Shown: positions 52,314 to 60,541 of the stretch, piece by piece
Layout: the number at the start of each line of letters is the position of its first letter
Numbering within the stretch: position 1 is the first letter of the stretch
Origin: Dictyobacter alpinus
Lineage (GTDB): Bacteria > Chloroflexota > Ktedonobacteria > Ktedonobacterales > Ktedonobacteraceae
Direction of reading: 5' to 3'
Assembly (NCBI RefSeq): GCF_003967575.1
Contig: NZ_BIFT01000001.1
Coordinates: forward strand, 2,852,001 to 2,916,000
Length of the DNA: 64,000 bases
The notes under the pieces: generated by a model
Told to the model about the DNA's origin: nothing
What the model saw: the letters and a program-made list of their open reading frames with translations, nothing else
Database searches by the model: none
Position numbers and translations under genes: made by a program

Positions 52314-54332
52314 ATGGGTTTTCATCGTATGGGAGGTGGGATGTCCTCCTATTTAGAGGAGCAGAAGCGTCGCGGCCGCAAGACAGACTCCAGGACCATC
52401 AGGCGCATTGCACAATCGTTTAAGCCATATAAATGGCAGGTAGTAATGGTAGTTATTGCTATCCTGCTGACCACCGGGCTAGGGCTGATCAATCCACTCT
52501 TGATTCAGCGTATCTTTGATGATGCTATTCGCAAAAACAATATGTCGCTGCTGATCTTTTACGTGATCATCATGATTGTTACCCCGATTGTCTCTGGGCT
52601 GATCGGCGTCTGGCAATCTTATCTGAATAATATTATCGGGCAGCGCGTGATGCGAGACTTCCGCAACCGGCTCTTTCAGCATCTCCAGAGCATGTCCCTG
52701 CGCTTCTTTACGGCCACGCGCACCGGAGAGATCCAGTCGCGGCTCTCAAACGATGTGAATGGTGTGCAATCGGTCGTCACCAACACCGCTACCAGCATCG
52801 TCTCAAATATTGCCACCGTTGCCAGCACCATCATTGTCATGTTGCTGCTCAGTCCTCTGCTCACCCTGATCTCATTAGGACTGCTACCACTTTTCCTATG
52901 GATCACCGTAAAGGTTGGTAACATCCGGCGCACCACCAGTAAAGAGACCCAGCAGACCCTGGCCTCCCTGACCGCGATGATGCAAGAGACCCTATCTGTG
53001 AGTGGTATCCTCTTAATGAAAACCTTTGGTCGCCAGAAATACGCCCAGGATCTGTTTGAGAACGAGAACCAGAAACTCACCGATCTTGAAGTACGCCAGC
53101 AAATGATTGGCCGCTGGTTCTTCATGTCCATCAACATCTTCTTCTCAATCATTCCGGCCGTCGTCTATCTGGTCGCGGGCGCGCAGATCATCACCCACAG
53201 CGATCCCTTCATGACCTTTGGTACGATCGTAGCCTTCACCACGCTGCAAAGCCGCATCTTCTTCCCGATAGCCCAGCTCCTCTCCATTCAGGTTGAAGTC
53301 CAGGGCTCACTGGCCCTCTTTGACCGTATATTTGAGTATCTGGACATTCCAATCGAGATTAAAGATAAGCCAGACGCCCTCAAGTTGAACGCCGAAAAGT
53401 CCCGTGGTCGTGTGACCTTCAATGATGTGGCCTTTACCTACAAAAAGGATCTGCCAGATGTGCTGGTCTCCTTGCCAGAAGTTGATGCCACCAATAAGAA
53501 TGGCAGCAATGGTAAGCGCGGCATGTTCGGCCGTCGTCTGCCGGTGGATGCCGACCCACTGCCAGCCTCCATCAAAGATGGACAGAATGGTCATAATGGA
53601 GAGCACGCAGAGGAAGAACCGCGTATGACGCTCCAGGATGTCTCCTTTGAGATCCAGCCTGGCCAGCTAGCCGCGCTCGTCGGACCCAGCGGAGCTGGTA
53701 AGACCACCATGACCTATATGGTGCCGCGCCTCTATGACGTTGATAGCGGATCTGTAGAGATTGATGGCCATAACGTTAAAGATATCGCGCTGGCCTCACT
53801 TGGCGAACTGATTGGAGTTGTCACGCAGGAGACTTATCTACTGCACTCCTCGGTACGCGACAACCTACTCTATGCCAGGGCCGACGCCACAGAAGAAGAG
53901 ATGATCGCCGCCGCCAAAGCCGCCGCCATTCATGATCGCATCATGGAACTCACCGATGGCTACGACACCATCGTTGGTGAGCGCGGCTACCGGCTCTCCG
54001 GGGGAGAAAAGCAACGTATCGCCATCGCCCGTGTCATCCTCAAGAATCCGCGTATCCTGATCCTTGACGAAGCCACCAGCGCCCTTGACACCCATTCCGA
54101 GCGGCTTATCCAGGCCGCCCTTGAACCACTGATGAAGGGGCGCACCACCCTGGCCATCGCCCACCGACTCTCAACCATCCTCTCGGCGGACGTGATCCTC
54201 GTCGTAGACAAAGGCCGCATCGTCGAGCGTGGCACCCATAGCGAGCTGATCGCCCAAAACGGTGTTTATGCCCGCCTCTACAACGAACAATTCAGCCAGG
54301 CCATCCTGCCCGAACCCGAAGCCATTTCTTAG
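52314..54332 (+). CDS. ABC exporter half-transporter (MsbA/multidrug type)
   Basis: 672 residues: a six-helix exporter domain (about 35-340) and one ATPase domain. Walker A is GPSGAGKTT, the signature RLSGGEKQRIAIARVILKNP, Walker B ILILDEATSALDT, and the switch AHRLST. Between the first strand of the ATPase domain (VTFNDVAFTYKK) and MTLQDVSFEIQPGQ is a hydrophilic insertion of about 55 residues rich in Asn, Gly and Asp. An alternative ATG at 52341 has a closer GGGAGG site and would shorten it by nine residues. It probably works as a homodimer; the substrate is unknown. Confidence 0.93.
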   Translation: MGFHRMGGGMSSYLEEQKRRGRKTDSRTIRRIAQSFKPYKWQVVMVVIAILLTTGLGLINPLLIQRIFDDAIRKNNMSLLIFYVIIMIVTPIVSGLIGVWQSYLNNIIGQRVMRDFRNRLFQHLQSMSLRFFTATRTGEIQSRLSNDVNGVQSVVTNTATSIVSNIATVASTIIVMLLLSPLLTLISLGLLPLFLWITVKVGNIRRTTSKETQQTLASLTAMMQETLSVSGILLMKTFGRQKYAQDLFENENQKLTDLEVRQQMIGRWFFMSINIFFSIIPAVVYLVAGAQIITHSDPFMTFGTIVAFTTLQSRIFFPIAQLLSIQVEVQGSLALFDRIFEYLDIPIEIKDKPDALKLNAEKSRGRVTFNDVAFTYKKDLPDVLVSLPEVDATNKNGSNGKRGMFGRRLPVDADPLPASIKDGQNGHNGEHAEEEPRMTLQDVSFEIQPGQLAALVGPSGAGKTTMTYMVPRLYDVDSGSVEIDGHNVKDIALASLGELIGVVTQETYLLHSSVRDNLLYARADATEEEMIAAAKAAAIHDRIMELTDGYDTIVGERGYRLSGGEKQRIAIARVILKNPRILILDEATSALDTHSERLIQAALEPLMKGRTTLAIAHRLSTILSADVILVVDKGRIVERGTHSELIAQNGVYARLYNEQFSQAILPEPEAIS

Positions 54333-54373
54333 GCCCAGGTTCGAGCCATACACCCAATGCATAATGTAAAAAG

Positions 54374-54643
54374 AAATAAACGCAGTAGCGGCAGCCTTAA
54401 TGGCTGCGAACCTCCCGCCACGAGCGTAGCCGCAAGCACTGTATTATTGTCTTGCCCCGAGCCTCGCTCTATAATAGCCTCCGTCCATGTTCCCCTGCAT
54501 CTATGAGTTAGACATAAGATCGCAGGGGAACATGGACGGCGGTTGTCACGGAGCGAAGCTGGTTGGTACGTGCCCTCATGGCGCTGGCTGCTACGCTCGT
54601 GGCGGGAGGTTCGCAGCCACGAGGGCTGCCGCTACTGCTTGTT
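54374..54643. repeat. inverted-repeat element, family II, long copy with inner hairpin
   Basis: Arms at 54374-54430 and 54590-54643 begin AAATAAACGCAGTAGCGGCA and include CCTCCCGCCACGAGCGTAGC, with a few mismatches. Inside is a second hairpin, GTCCATGTTCCCCTGC/GCAGGGGAACATGGAC. It has the same outermost sequence as the 24.56-kb element. Confidence 0.8.
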
Positions 54644-54675
54644 ATGTTTTTTATGCACTGATCCTACGCCTGCGA

Positions 54676-55875
54676 TCAGGAGTGGGAGGTTGTGGTTATG
54701 GGGGACCAGGACTTGCCGCCATCGGTGGTCTGGTAGAGTTGGGTGGTATCGGCTTTGGTGTTGCCGATTGCCCAGCCGTTGGTGGCGGAAATGAATTGGA
54801 GGGTAGTAATATTGACCACATTGCTACCTAATTGTGAGAGCCGATCCCAGGTTTTACCGCTATCTCTGGTGCTGTAAATGGTGCCGCCTTTATTATCGCT
54901 ACCAGTGGCCCAGCCTTGATTGGCATTGATAAAGCTGACCACTGAAGTAATACTTGAGGTCGACCCATTATTGCTCCAGCTCGTACCGCCATCGTGGGTC
55001 GTGTAGATGATCGCGGCATGACTGTTATCAGTAAGTTCTGCAGCCATCACCCCATCCTTTTGATTAAAGAAGATTGGTGGAAAGGTACGGATAGTACTAT
55101 CATTGGGGGCCGTCAACGCCTGTGAATTCCAGGTATTGCCGCCATCCTTACTTTGATAAAAGAGAGGCGCCTTACTACCGGGAGTAGTACCAGTGATCCA
55201 GCCCTGATTGCTATTATTAAAGCTCAGACCGGTCTTATCACCGCTCGTCGGCAGCATATTCGCGCTCGTTTTATCCTGCTGATCTGCGTTATTAATCTGA
55301 TTCCAATCCTGACCGCCATCCAGTGTAGAGAAGACCATCACTGGATTATTTGTATCTGTGCTATTCGTGGCTTTAAGTAGAAGCCAGCCATTTTGTGGAT
55401 CAATAAAATTGATATTGACCACATCCTGTCCATTGATAGGTAGCGGCGACTCTAGCCAGACTTCACCACCCGTATAAGTACGCCAGATCGAGACCTTATC
55501 ATTGACGCGACCAGCGATCCAGGCATTTTCAGCATCCAGAAAAGTCGCCACTCCAAACACCGGAACCGGCTCCCGAACAGTAGGACTACTATCGCGCCAC
55601 TGATCTGTCCCATTTGTCGTATGTAGTACATGACCATCCTGCGTCAATGCCCAGCCCGTCTTAGCATCCACCATATGGATCACCTTTAGCGTCGCCGGCT
55701 GACTGGGACCCGCCGTAGGGGTCGGCAACGGAGTCAAAGTTGATGCATTATCACTCGTCGTATCAGTTGTCCCGCAGCCCACTAATCCCAGCACACAAAG
55801 TATAAGCAAAGCAGGAAGCAGCAGTGAGTGCTGGCCCCCACCAATCATGGATCTCCAAAGTTTACGCTTATGCAT
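54676..55875 (-). CDS. BNR/Ycf48-like beta-propeller lipoprotein
   Basis: 399 residues. The lipobox LVGC gives lipidated Cys34, followed by a Thr/Pro linker. About seven propeller blades show the alternation GWAxG... and TxDGGxxW (STLDGGQDW, QSKDGGNTW, TTHDGGTSW, STRDSGKTW, QTTDGGKSW). The fold resembles Ycf48/HCF136 photosystem assembly factors and sialidase-like propellers, but no sialidase Arg triad is evident and there are no photosynthesis genes. A surface binding role is likely. AAAGGA lies 8 nt before the ATG. Confidence 0.85.
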   Translation of the reverse strand: MHKRKLWRSMIGGGQHSLLLPALLILCVLGLVGCGTTDTTSDNASTLTPLPTPTAGPSQPATLKVIHMVDAKTGWALTQDGHVLHTTNGTDQWRDSSPTVREPVPVFGVATFLDAENAWIAGRVNDKVSIWRTYTGGEVWLESPLPINGQDVVNINFIDPQNGWLLLKATNSTDTNNPVMVFSTLDGGQDWNQINNADQQDKTSANMLPTSGDKTGLSFNNSNQGWITGTTPGSKAPLFYQSKDGGNTWNSQALTAPNDSTIRTFPPIFFNQKDGVMAAELTDNSHAAIIYTTHDGGTSWSNNGSTSSITSVVSFINANQGWATGSDNKGGTIYSTRDSGKTWDRLSQLGSNVVNITTLQFISATNGWAIGNTKADTTQLYQTTDGGKSWSPITTTSHS

Positions 55876-56035
55876 ACAGCAATTCCTTTAAAAAACAAGA
55901 AATATGATCAGCAAATTATAGGTGCTTCCCTGTATTGTATGTTTCGTACAACATAATTACAATCCAATCAAAGCGTAATTTGCCATATGCTATCTCATTA
56001 TCTCCTTTATTTGGCGTGTTGCTTTATCTATGTAT

Positions 56036-56714
56036 GGGACCTCGCGCCTGCGGCGCTCGCTTTTTGGGTGTTTGGTGGCTGGAGGCGGTTGCGACCGCCT
56101 CCAGCCACCAAACACCTGAAGAGACAGAGTAGTTACCTGTACTCCAATTCATTAGCGTGTGAGGTTGGTCGCGACCGCCTCCAGCCACCAAACACCTGAA
56201 GAGACAGAGGAGCTACCAGCCCTCAATTCATTAGTGCATGAGGTTGGTTGCGACCGCCTCCAGCCACCAAACACCTGAAAAGACAGAGGAGTTACCTGTA
56301 CTCCAATTCATTAGCGTGTGAGGTTGGTCGCGACCGCCTCCAGCCACCAAACACCTGAAGAGACAGAGGAGTTACCTGTACTCCAATTCATTAGCGTGTG
56401 AGGTTGGTCGCGACCGCCTCCAGCCACCAAACACCTGAAGAGACAGAGGAGCTACCAGCCCTCAATTCATTAGTGCATGAGGTTGGTTGCGACCGCCTCC
56501 AGCCACCAAACACCTGAAAAGACAGAGGAGTTACCTGTACTCCAATTCATTAGCGTGTGAGGTTGGTCGCGACCGCCTCCAGCCACCAAACACCTGAAAA
56601 GACAGAGGAGTTACCTGTACTCCAATTCATTAGCGTGTGAGGTTGGGAGCGTGCGTCCAGCACGCTCCCAACCTCACACCCAAAAAAAAGCGAGCGCCGC
56701 AGGCGCGAGGTCCC
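56036..56714. repeat. family I element expanded by seven 80-bp tandem repeats
   Basis: Inverted ends GGGACCTCGCGCCTGCGGCG (56036) and CGCCGCAGGCGCGAGGTCCC (to 56714) flank the element. After the left leader lies a near-perfect palindrome (arms GGTGTTTGGTGGCTGGAGGC). Its right arm begins seven tandem units of 79-80 bp, each with GGTCGCGACCGCCTCC or GGTTGCGACCGCCTCC. A final palindrome GTGTGAGGTTGGGAGCGTGC/complement precedes the right end. Units 2-4 and 5-7 follow the same A-B-B order of sequence variants, showing duplication of a block of about 239 bp. Confidence 0.9.
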
Positions 56715-56848
56715 AGATAACGAAGAGGAAGATAATAGATATCCAACTTTCTCGTAAAGAATGCGTACATAATTACAGAACAAAATTTACATAGCCTGCT
56801 TTTTCTATACTTTATATAAAACGAAATGAAATAGAGGAGGATCCACTC

Positions 56849-57292
56849 ATGGACGCACGTTTCTATAATCTTCGCAATCAGGATATCAATATTGAAAGCA
56901 TCGCTAACAATCTCGTAAACGCATATCAGGCTCAGGGCTATCAGGCACAATATATTGGCAACCAGGATCAGGTAATGATCCAATTCAAAAAAGGTGGAGA
57001 TATCGAGGCCTTCATTGGCCTGCAAGCCGCCCTCTCACTCTCCTTGCAGCGTACCTCAGGTGGTATTATGGCGACCATCGGACAGCAGAAGTGGGTTGAT
57101 AAAGTAGCCGTTGGTGCCGCCAGCGTCTTTATACCAGTGCTAGCCCCATTGCTATTGACCGCTGGCTTCGGACTCTTCCGCCAGTTTAATCTGGCTGGCC
57201 AGATCTTCTCAATGCTTGATGGCATGGTACGTCAGCAGTATCCAGAAGTAGAAATCAATCCTACCGCTCAGGGATCCGGCGCAACCTTCTAG
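56849..57292 (+). CDS. short MDARFYN-family protein
   Basis: 147 residues; GAGGAGG lies 8 nt before the ATG. No known family was recognised. It aligns end to end with the first 140 residues of the zinc-ribbon/FHA protein encoded 370 bp downstream: MDARFYN, then I..IA.....AYQAQGYQAQ, GN.DQ..IQ.KKGGD.EA.IG.QAA.SL..QRT.GG, and a hydrophobic stretch at about 90-110 (AVGAASVFIPVLAPLLLTAG). The pair is a recent-looking paralogous duplication. The hydrophobic stretch may contact membrane. Confidence 0.8.
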   Translation: MDARFYNLRNQDINIESIANNLVNAYQAQGYQAQYIGNQDQVMIQFKKGGDIEAFIGLQAALSLSLQRTSGGIMATIGQQKWVDKVAVGAASVFIPVLAPLLLTAGFGLFRQFNLAGQIFSMLDGMVRQQYPEVEINPTAQGSGATF

Positions 57293-57373
57293 GATTAACT
57301 CAGCGATCCCGAAGATCTTTGATATATGCCAGAGTAGAGCGTTTACATAAACATGAACAAAATCAAAAGGTGT

Positions 57374-57408
57374 AAGCAGGTGTATGTCAAACAGACATGT
57401 ACCTGCTT
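57374..57408 (+). terminator. intrinsic terminator after the short MDARFYN gene
   Basis: AAGCAGGTGTATGTC pairs with GACATGTACCTGCTT (one mismatch), with TTTTT ten bases later. Confidence 0.75.
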
Positions 57409-57515
57409 CATATAGTTTTTATCCCCGTCAAGGTAGCGGGCGGGTGTATGGTATACTTTATCGAGAACGGAGCACAGTAACTCCCCAACTCTCAGCAAGC
57501 CTATACGTAGATACG

Positions 57516-57698
57516 ATGAACGACCTGAATAGTCGTAGCAGTATACCCTTGAAAACACATGCAGAGGCGCTCCAGGGTGATATTTCTGGAGCGATGATGA
57601 ATGACTTATGTCAGGTAGATGCAGAACAAAAAAAACAAGTGAAAGCTACGTTGGAGGATAACGGATGGATGCCCGCTTTTACAATTCAGATGATATAG
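57516..57698 (+). CDS. possible small protein gene overlapping the FHA gene start
   Basis: An ATG-started frame of 60 codons (MNDLNSRSSIPLKTHAEAL...) whose composition is protein-like and helical, but it has no ribosome site. It overlaps the next gene by 34 bp in another frame. It could be an upstream leader peptide or chance. Confidence 0.25.
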   Translation: MNDLNSRSSIPLKTHAEALQGDISGAMMNDLCQVDAEQKKQVKATLEDNGWMPAFTIQMI

Positions 57699-59374
57699 AC
57701 ATTGAGCGACTTGCTAGTGACATTGCGAATGTTTATATTGCACAGGGCTATCAGGCACAACATTTTGGCAATCGAGATCAGATGCTGATCCAATTAAAGA
57801 AGGGCGGCGATTTCGAGGCAATCATTGGCATGCAGGCGGCAATCTCGCTAACCATTCAGCGTACAGCGGGTGGCGTCTTAGCTATGATCGGTCGTCAGCG
57901 CTGGGTAGATAAAGCAGCGGTCGGCGCTGTAGGTCTGGTTGCCTTTCCTGTTCTCTGGCCACTGGCTTTAACCGCAGGCGCGGGCGCATGGCGTCAGGCC
58001 AGTCTGGGAAATCAAGCGCTGAATATTGTTGATGGCCTCGTGCGCCAGCAGAGACCAGGCATTCAAGCTGGTCCTTTGCCCTCATATCTCTTACCGCAGG
58101 TTCAGCAGCAATGGGGAGCACCCAATCAACCGCAGCAGCAGCAGATTCCTTATTATATTCCTTCTAACTCGGTTGTCGAGGAAGCACCACAACAGCCAGC
58201 GCTGTTACCGATGCCCGCGCCCATGCCGGCCCCTGCTCCAGCAGCGAGCGGCCTGCGTTGTGCCCACTGTAACACACCCTACGAACCAGGAGATACCTTC
58301 TGTTCAGGCTGTGGACGCGCCCTGACCGCGCCAAAACTCTACTGTCCCAACTGCAACTCCGAGTTAAAGGCAGGTACCTCCTTCTGTCCGAAGTGTGGAG
58401 CCTCAACCTTCTCGACCGTCTCGGGAGCGCAGTCATCAGCCATTCCAAAGCCGGGTCCAGCGCCACAACCGCCGCGCTACACGCCGCCCGCACCACAGCA
58501 GCAGTCGCCTGTGTATCAGCCTCCGACGCCACCGGCCTATCAGCCCCCGACGCCGACTTATACGCCACCGCCTGCCGCGCCAGCCAAACCAACCTACACT
58601 CCGCCTGCGAGTCCACCGACGCCGGTCTATACGCCGCCGCCTGTGCCGACCTATACACCGCCAACGCCACAGACGCCTGCTCAGGCTCCACAGCCACAGA
58701 TCTACTACACGCCATCGAGCCAGCAGCAGACCGCGCCAGCGCCAACGCCCCAGCAGCCACCGGAGCAATATTATGTGCCTCCAGAGACGCAGGAGCCAAC
58801 CATTAAGCCGCAGCCCAAAGTTACGATGATGCCTGGCACACAACGTCAGGAGCCACCACCGCCACAGAAGGCCCGGCCACAAAAACAATACTACATCCCA
58901 TCAAATCCTGATGCGCTCAAAGCCCAGCAGGACGTGGATAATCAGGCTACCCTGCCAAGTTCAGCCTCACAGGCTATCGCCGGCCAGCCAACTATGCCGG
59001 CCCAGCCTGCTCGTTCAGCCAATGAGCAGACTGCCAATCAAGCTACAGGCGTATGGGGAACCCTCACCTTTAGCAGTAATGGCCAGCAAATCGATTTAAG
59101 CGGTGAAGAGGCCGTTGTAGGTCGGTATGACCATGACCTGGGAGGAGTCCAGCCAGCCGTTGATCTCAGTAAGTTCGAGGCCGCAGACACCGTCTCGCGT
59201 GTCCACGCCACCTTTGAGCATACGGGTGACAGCTACACGCTTACCGACCTCAACAGCACCAACTCCACCCGCGTTAACGGTAAGCGCCTGGAGCCAGATA
59301 CTCCGACGCCAATCAACGATGGTGACAGTTTACAATTTGGCAAAATTACCTCTACCTTCAACAAAAAAGGCTAG
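57665..59374 (+). CDS. MDARFYN-domain, double zinc-ribbon, proline-rich, FHA-domain protein
   Basis: 569 residues; GGAGG lies 7 nt before the ATG. Order: MDARFYN domain with a hydrophobic stretch (1-140); two zinc ribbons, CAHC...CSGC and CPNC...CPKC (about 197-245); a Pro/Gln/Tyr-rich linker of about 200 residues with repeated TYTPP and PAYQPPTP; and a C-terminal FHA domain (about 465-565) with VGRYD, VSRVHATF and DLNSTNSTRVNGK, the phosphothreonine-binding Arg, Ser and Asn positions. FHA domains read Ser/Thr-kinase signalling. No kinase gene is in the window. The role of the N-terminal domain is unknown. Confidence 0.88.
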   Translation: MDARFYNSDDIDIERLASDIANVYIAQGYQAQHFGNRDQMLIQLKKGGDFEAIIGMQAAISLTIQRTAGGVLAMIGRQRWVDKAAVGAVGLVAFPVLWPLALTAGAGAWRQASLGNQALNIVDGLVRQQRPGIQAGPLPSYLLPQVQQQWGAPNQPQQQQIPYYIPSNSVVEEAPQQPALLPMPAPMPAPAPAASGLRCAHCNTPYEPGDTFCSGCGRALTAPKLYCPNCNSELKAGTSFCPKCGASTFSTVSGAQSSAIPKPGPAPQPPRYTPPAPQQQSPVYQPPTPPAYQPPTPTYTPPPAAPAKPTYTPPASPPTPVYTPPPVPTYTPPTPQTPAQAPQPQIYYTPSSQQQTAPAPTPQQPPEQYYVPPETQEPTIKPQPKVTMMPGTQRQEPPPPQKARPQKQYYIPSNPDALKAQQDVDNQATLPSSASQAIAGQPTMPAQPARSANEQTANQATGVWGTLTFSSNGQQIDLSGEEAVVGRYDHDLGGVQPAVDLSKFEAADTVSRVHATFEHTGDSYTLTDLNSTNSTRVNGKRLEPDTPTPINDGDSLQFGKITSTFNKKG

Positions 59375-59405
59375 CAGGCCAGATCAGCGTAAATAGACAA
59401 ATAGC

Positions 59406-59444
59406 GAGAGTCCAGTCACTTTTTAAAAAAGAGGCTGGACTCTC
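59406..59444 (+). terminator. intrinsic terminator after the FHA gene
   Basis: GAGAGTCCAG and CTGGACTCTC flank a 19-nt loop, followed by TTCTTTCT. Confidence 0.8.
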
Positions 59445-59604
59445 TTCTTTCTCTATATGGAACATTGAATACATAGGGGACAGAAGTCATAGAATTGTGT
59501 CGTCTGCTTGATTGTACGGTATTATGTTAGCGATAGTTTATTATTTATTCAACCGCCATCGCCATCATCATCAATCACATATCAGCAAAAGGACGCATAC
59601 AACC

Positions 59605-60015
59605 ATGGACGCTTTCACAGACCCGCAGGTACGGCTATTATCTTATTATGTTGGTGCCGCCCTCATACTCATTCCACTCCTACTGACCATCTATTTTGCC
59701 GCACAACGCATACGCAAAATACGCCTCCTTGCCGAAAAGCGTCCTGACCAGGAACAGAGCTATCATCCTTTGCGCCTATTTGGAGATTATCTCCTCTACG
59801 CCTTCCTTGTCTTCATTGGAACCGCCATTATTGCCAGTCTGCCAATCGTGGGCGCAATCTACCTTGGCGCCCTCCTGGCCCAGATTACTATCCCTGTTAC
59901 CACCCTCATTAACATTGGAGCCTGCCTGGGCCTCATCGCAGGCGGCTATACCACCATAAGATTCTTACATGCCAAAACCAACTACGAAGAAAGCCTGCTC
60001 TCTCCCACCATATAA
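59605..60015 (+). CDS. small membrane protein
   Basis: 136 residues with AAAGGA 12 nt before the ATG at 59605; the longer frame from a TTG at 59512 is less likely. Three hydrophobic segments are visible (LLSYYVGAALILIPLLLTIYF, YLLYAFLVFIGTAIIASLPIV, ITIPVTTLINIGACLGLIAGG), with a basic loop after the first. The start MDAFTDP echoes MDARFYN, but no further similarity was seen. No family was recognised. Confidence 0.62.
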   Translation: MDAFTDPQVRLLSYYVGAALILIPLLLTIYFAAQRIRKIRLLAEKRPDQEQSYHPLRLFGDYLLYAFLVFIGTAIIASLPIVGAIYLGALLAQITIPVTTLINIGACLGLIAGGYTTIRFLHAKTNYEESLLSPTI

Positions 60016-60101
60016 GAAGGATATGGAGAGGGGTGTCATTCATTTTTTGCACGCAAGCCGACATGATCCTCCGCGATCTCGCCACCTCACCACAATCACG
60101 T

Positions 60102-60146
60102 CCATGTAGTTACGACCGCTGAGGGTCGCAGCTACGTGGTCTTTTT
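60102..60146 (+). terminator. intrinsic terminator before the valS leader
   Basis: CCATGTAG...CGACC pairs with GGTCG...GCTACGTGG and runs into TCTTTTT. Confidence 0.72.
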
Positions 60147-60201
60147 CATGGGCGGCATACCTTGGCAAAAATTTGAATGACACTCTATGGAGAGAAGATA
60201 C

Positions 60202-60230
60202 TTGACATTTTGGTGGTGAGTGGATAGACT
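60202..60230 (+). promoter_or_regulatory. valS promoter
   Basis: TTGACA (60202-60207), 17 bp, TAGACT (60225-60230). Transcription from here would begin right at the T-box leader. Confidence 0.75.
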
Positions 60231-60239
60231 GATGTGAGC

Positions 60240-60518
60240 TACAATTTATACTGGCGGAGATCAGGAGGAGTAGATGCGACTCCCGTAAGAGATGGAAGAT
60301 CAGGGGCTGAGAGTCTTCCTCGGGTTGGGAGTGTTGAAGGTCGCCTGTGAGTCTGGAAACCAGCGCGTGACGCAATTTCCACGGGTATGCCCGATATAGC
60401 ATTGCCAAGGATTAATCATATTGGCTGGCAGGGTTCTGCGCGCGCGATACGGTTGATTGAAACAAGGTGGTACCACGAGTCACGTCCTTTCTCGTCCTTG
60501 ACGGGAAGGGCTTTTTTT
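60240..60518 (+). ncRNA. T-box leader (tRNA-Val sensing) of valS
   Basis: Stem I contains AGAGA, the distal-loop GGGGCTGAGAG between GGAAG and CTTCC, and a specifier segment TTGAAGGTCGCC, in which GTC (60340-60342) is a valine codon. The T-box AAGGTGGTACCACG at 60464-60477 has TGGT, complementary to the ACCA end of tRNA-Val. A terminator stem GTCCTTTCTCGTC/GACGGGAAGGGC followed by T7 closes it. Uncharged tRNA-Val should favour antitermination and valS expression. Confidence 0.93.
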
Positions 60519-60541
60519 ATGTGTTTATATATGAGGTGGAT

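Noticed and set aside
54676..55875. Photosystem II assembly factor Ycf48
   Set aside because: The propeller repeats match, but there are no photosynthesis genes and the protein is a Thr/Pro-linked lipoprotein; only the fold is claimed.
56036..56714. CRISPR array
   Set aside because: Units are 79-80 bp and nearly identical along their full length, with no unique spacers and no cas genes nearby; it is a tandem repeat within a palindromic element.
58164..58888. Long Ala/Arg/Trp-rich minus-strand frames
   Set aside because: Shadows of the proline-rich linker of the FHA protein, where codon bias keeps other frames open.
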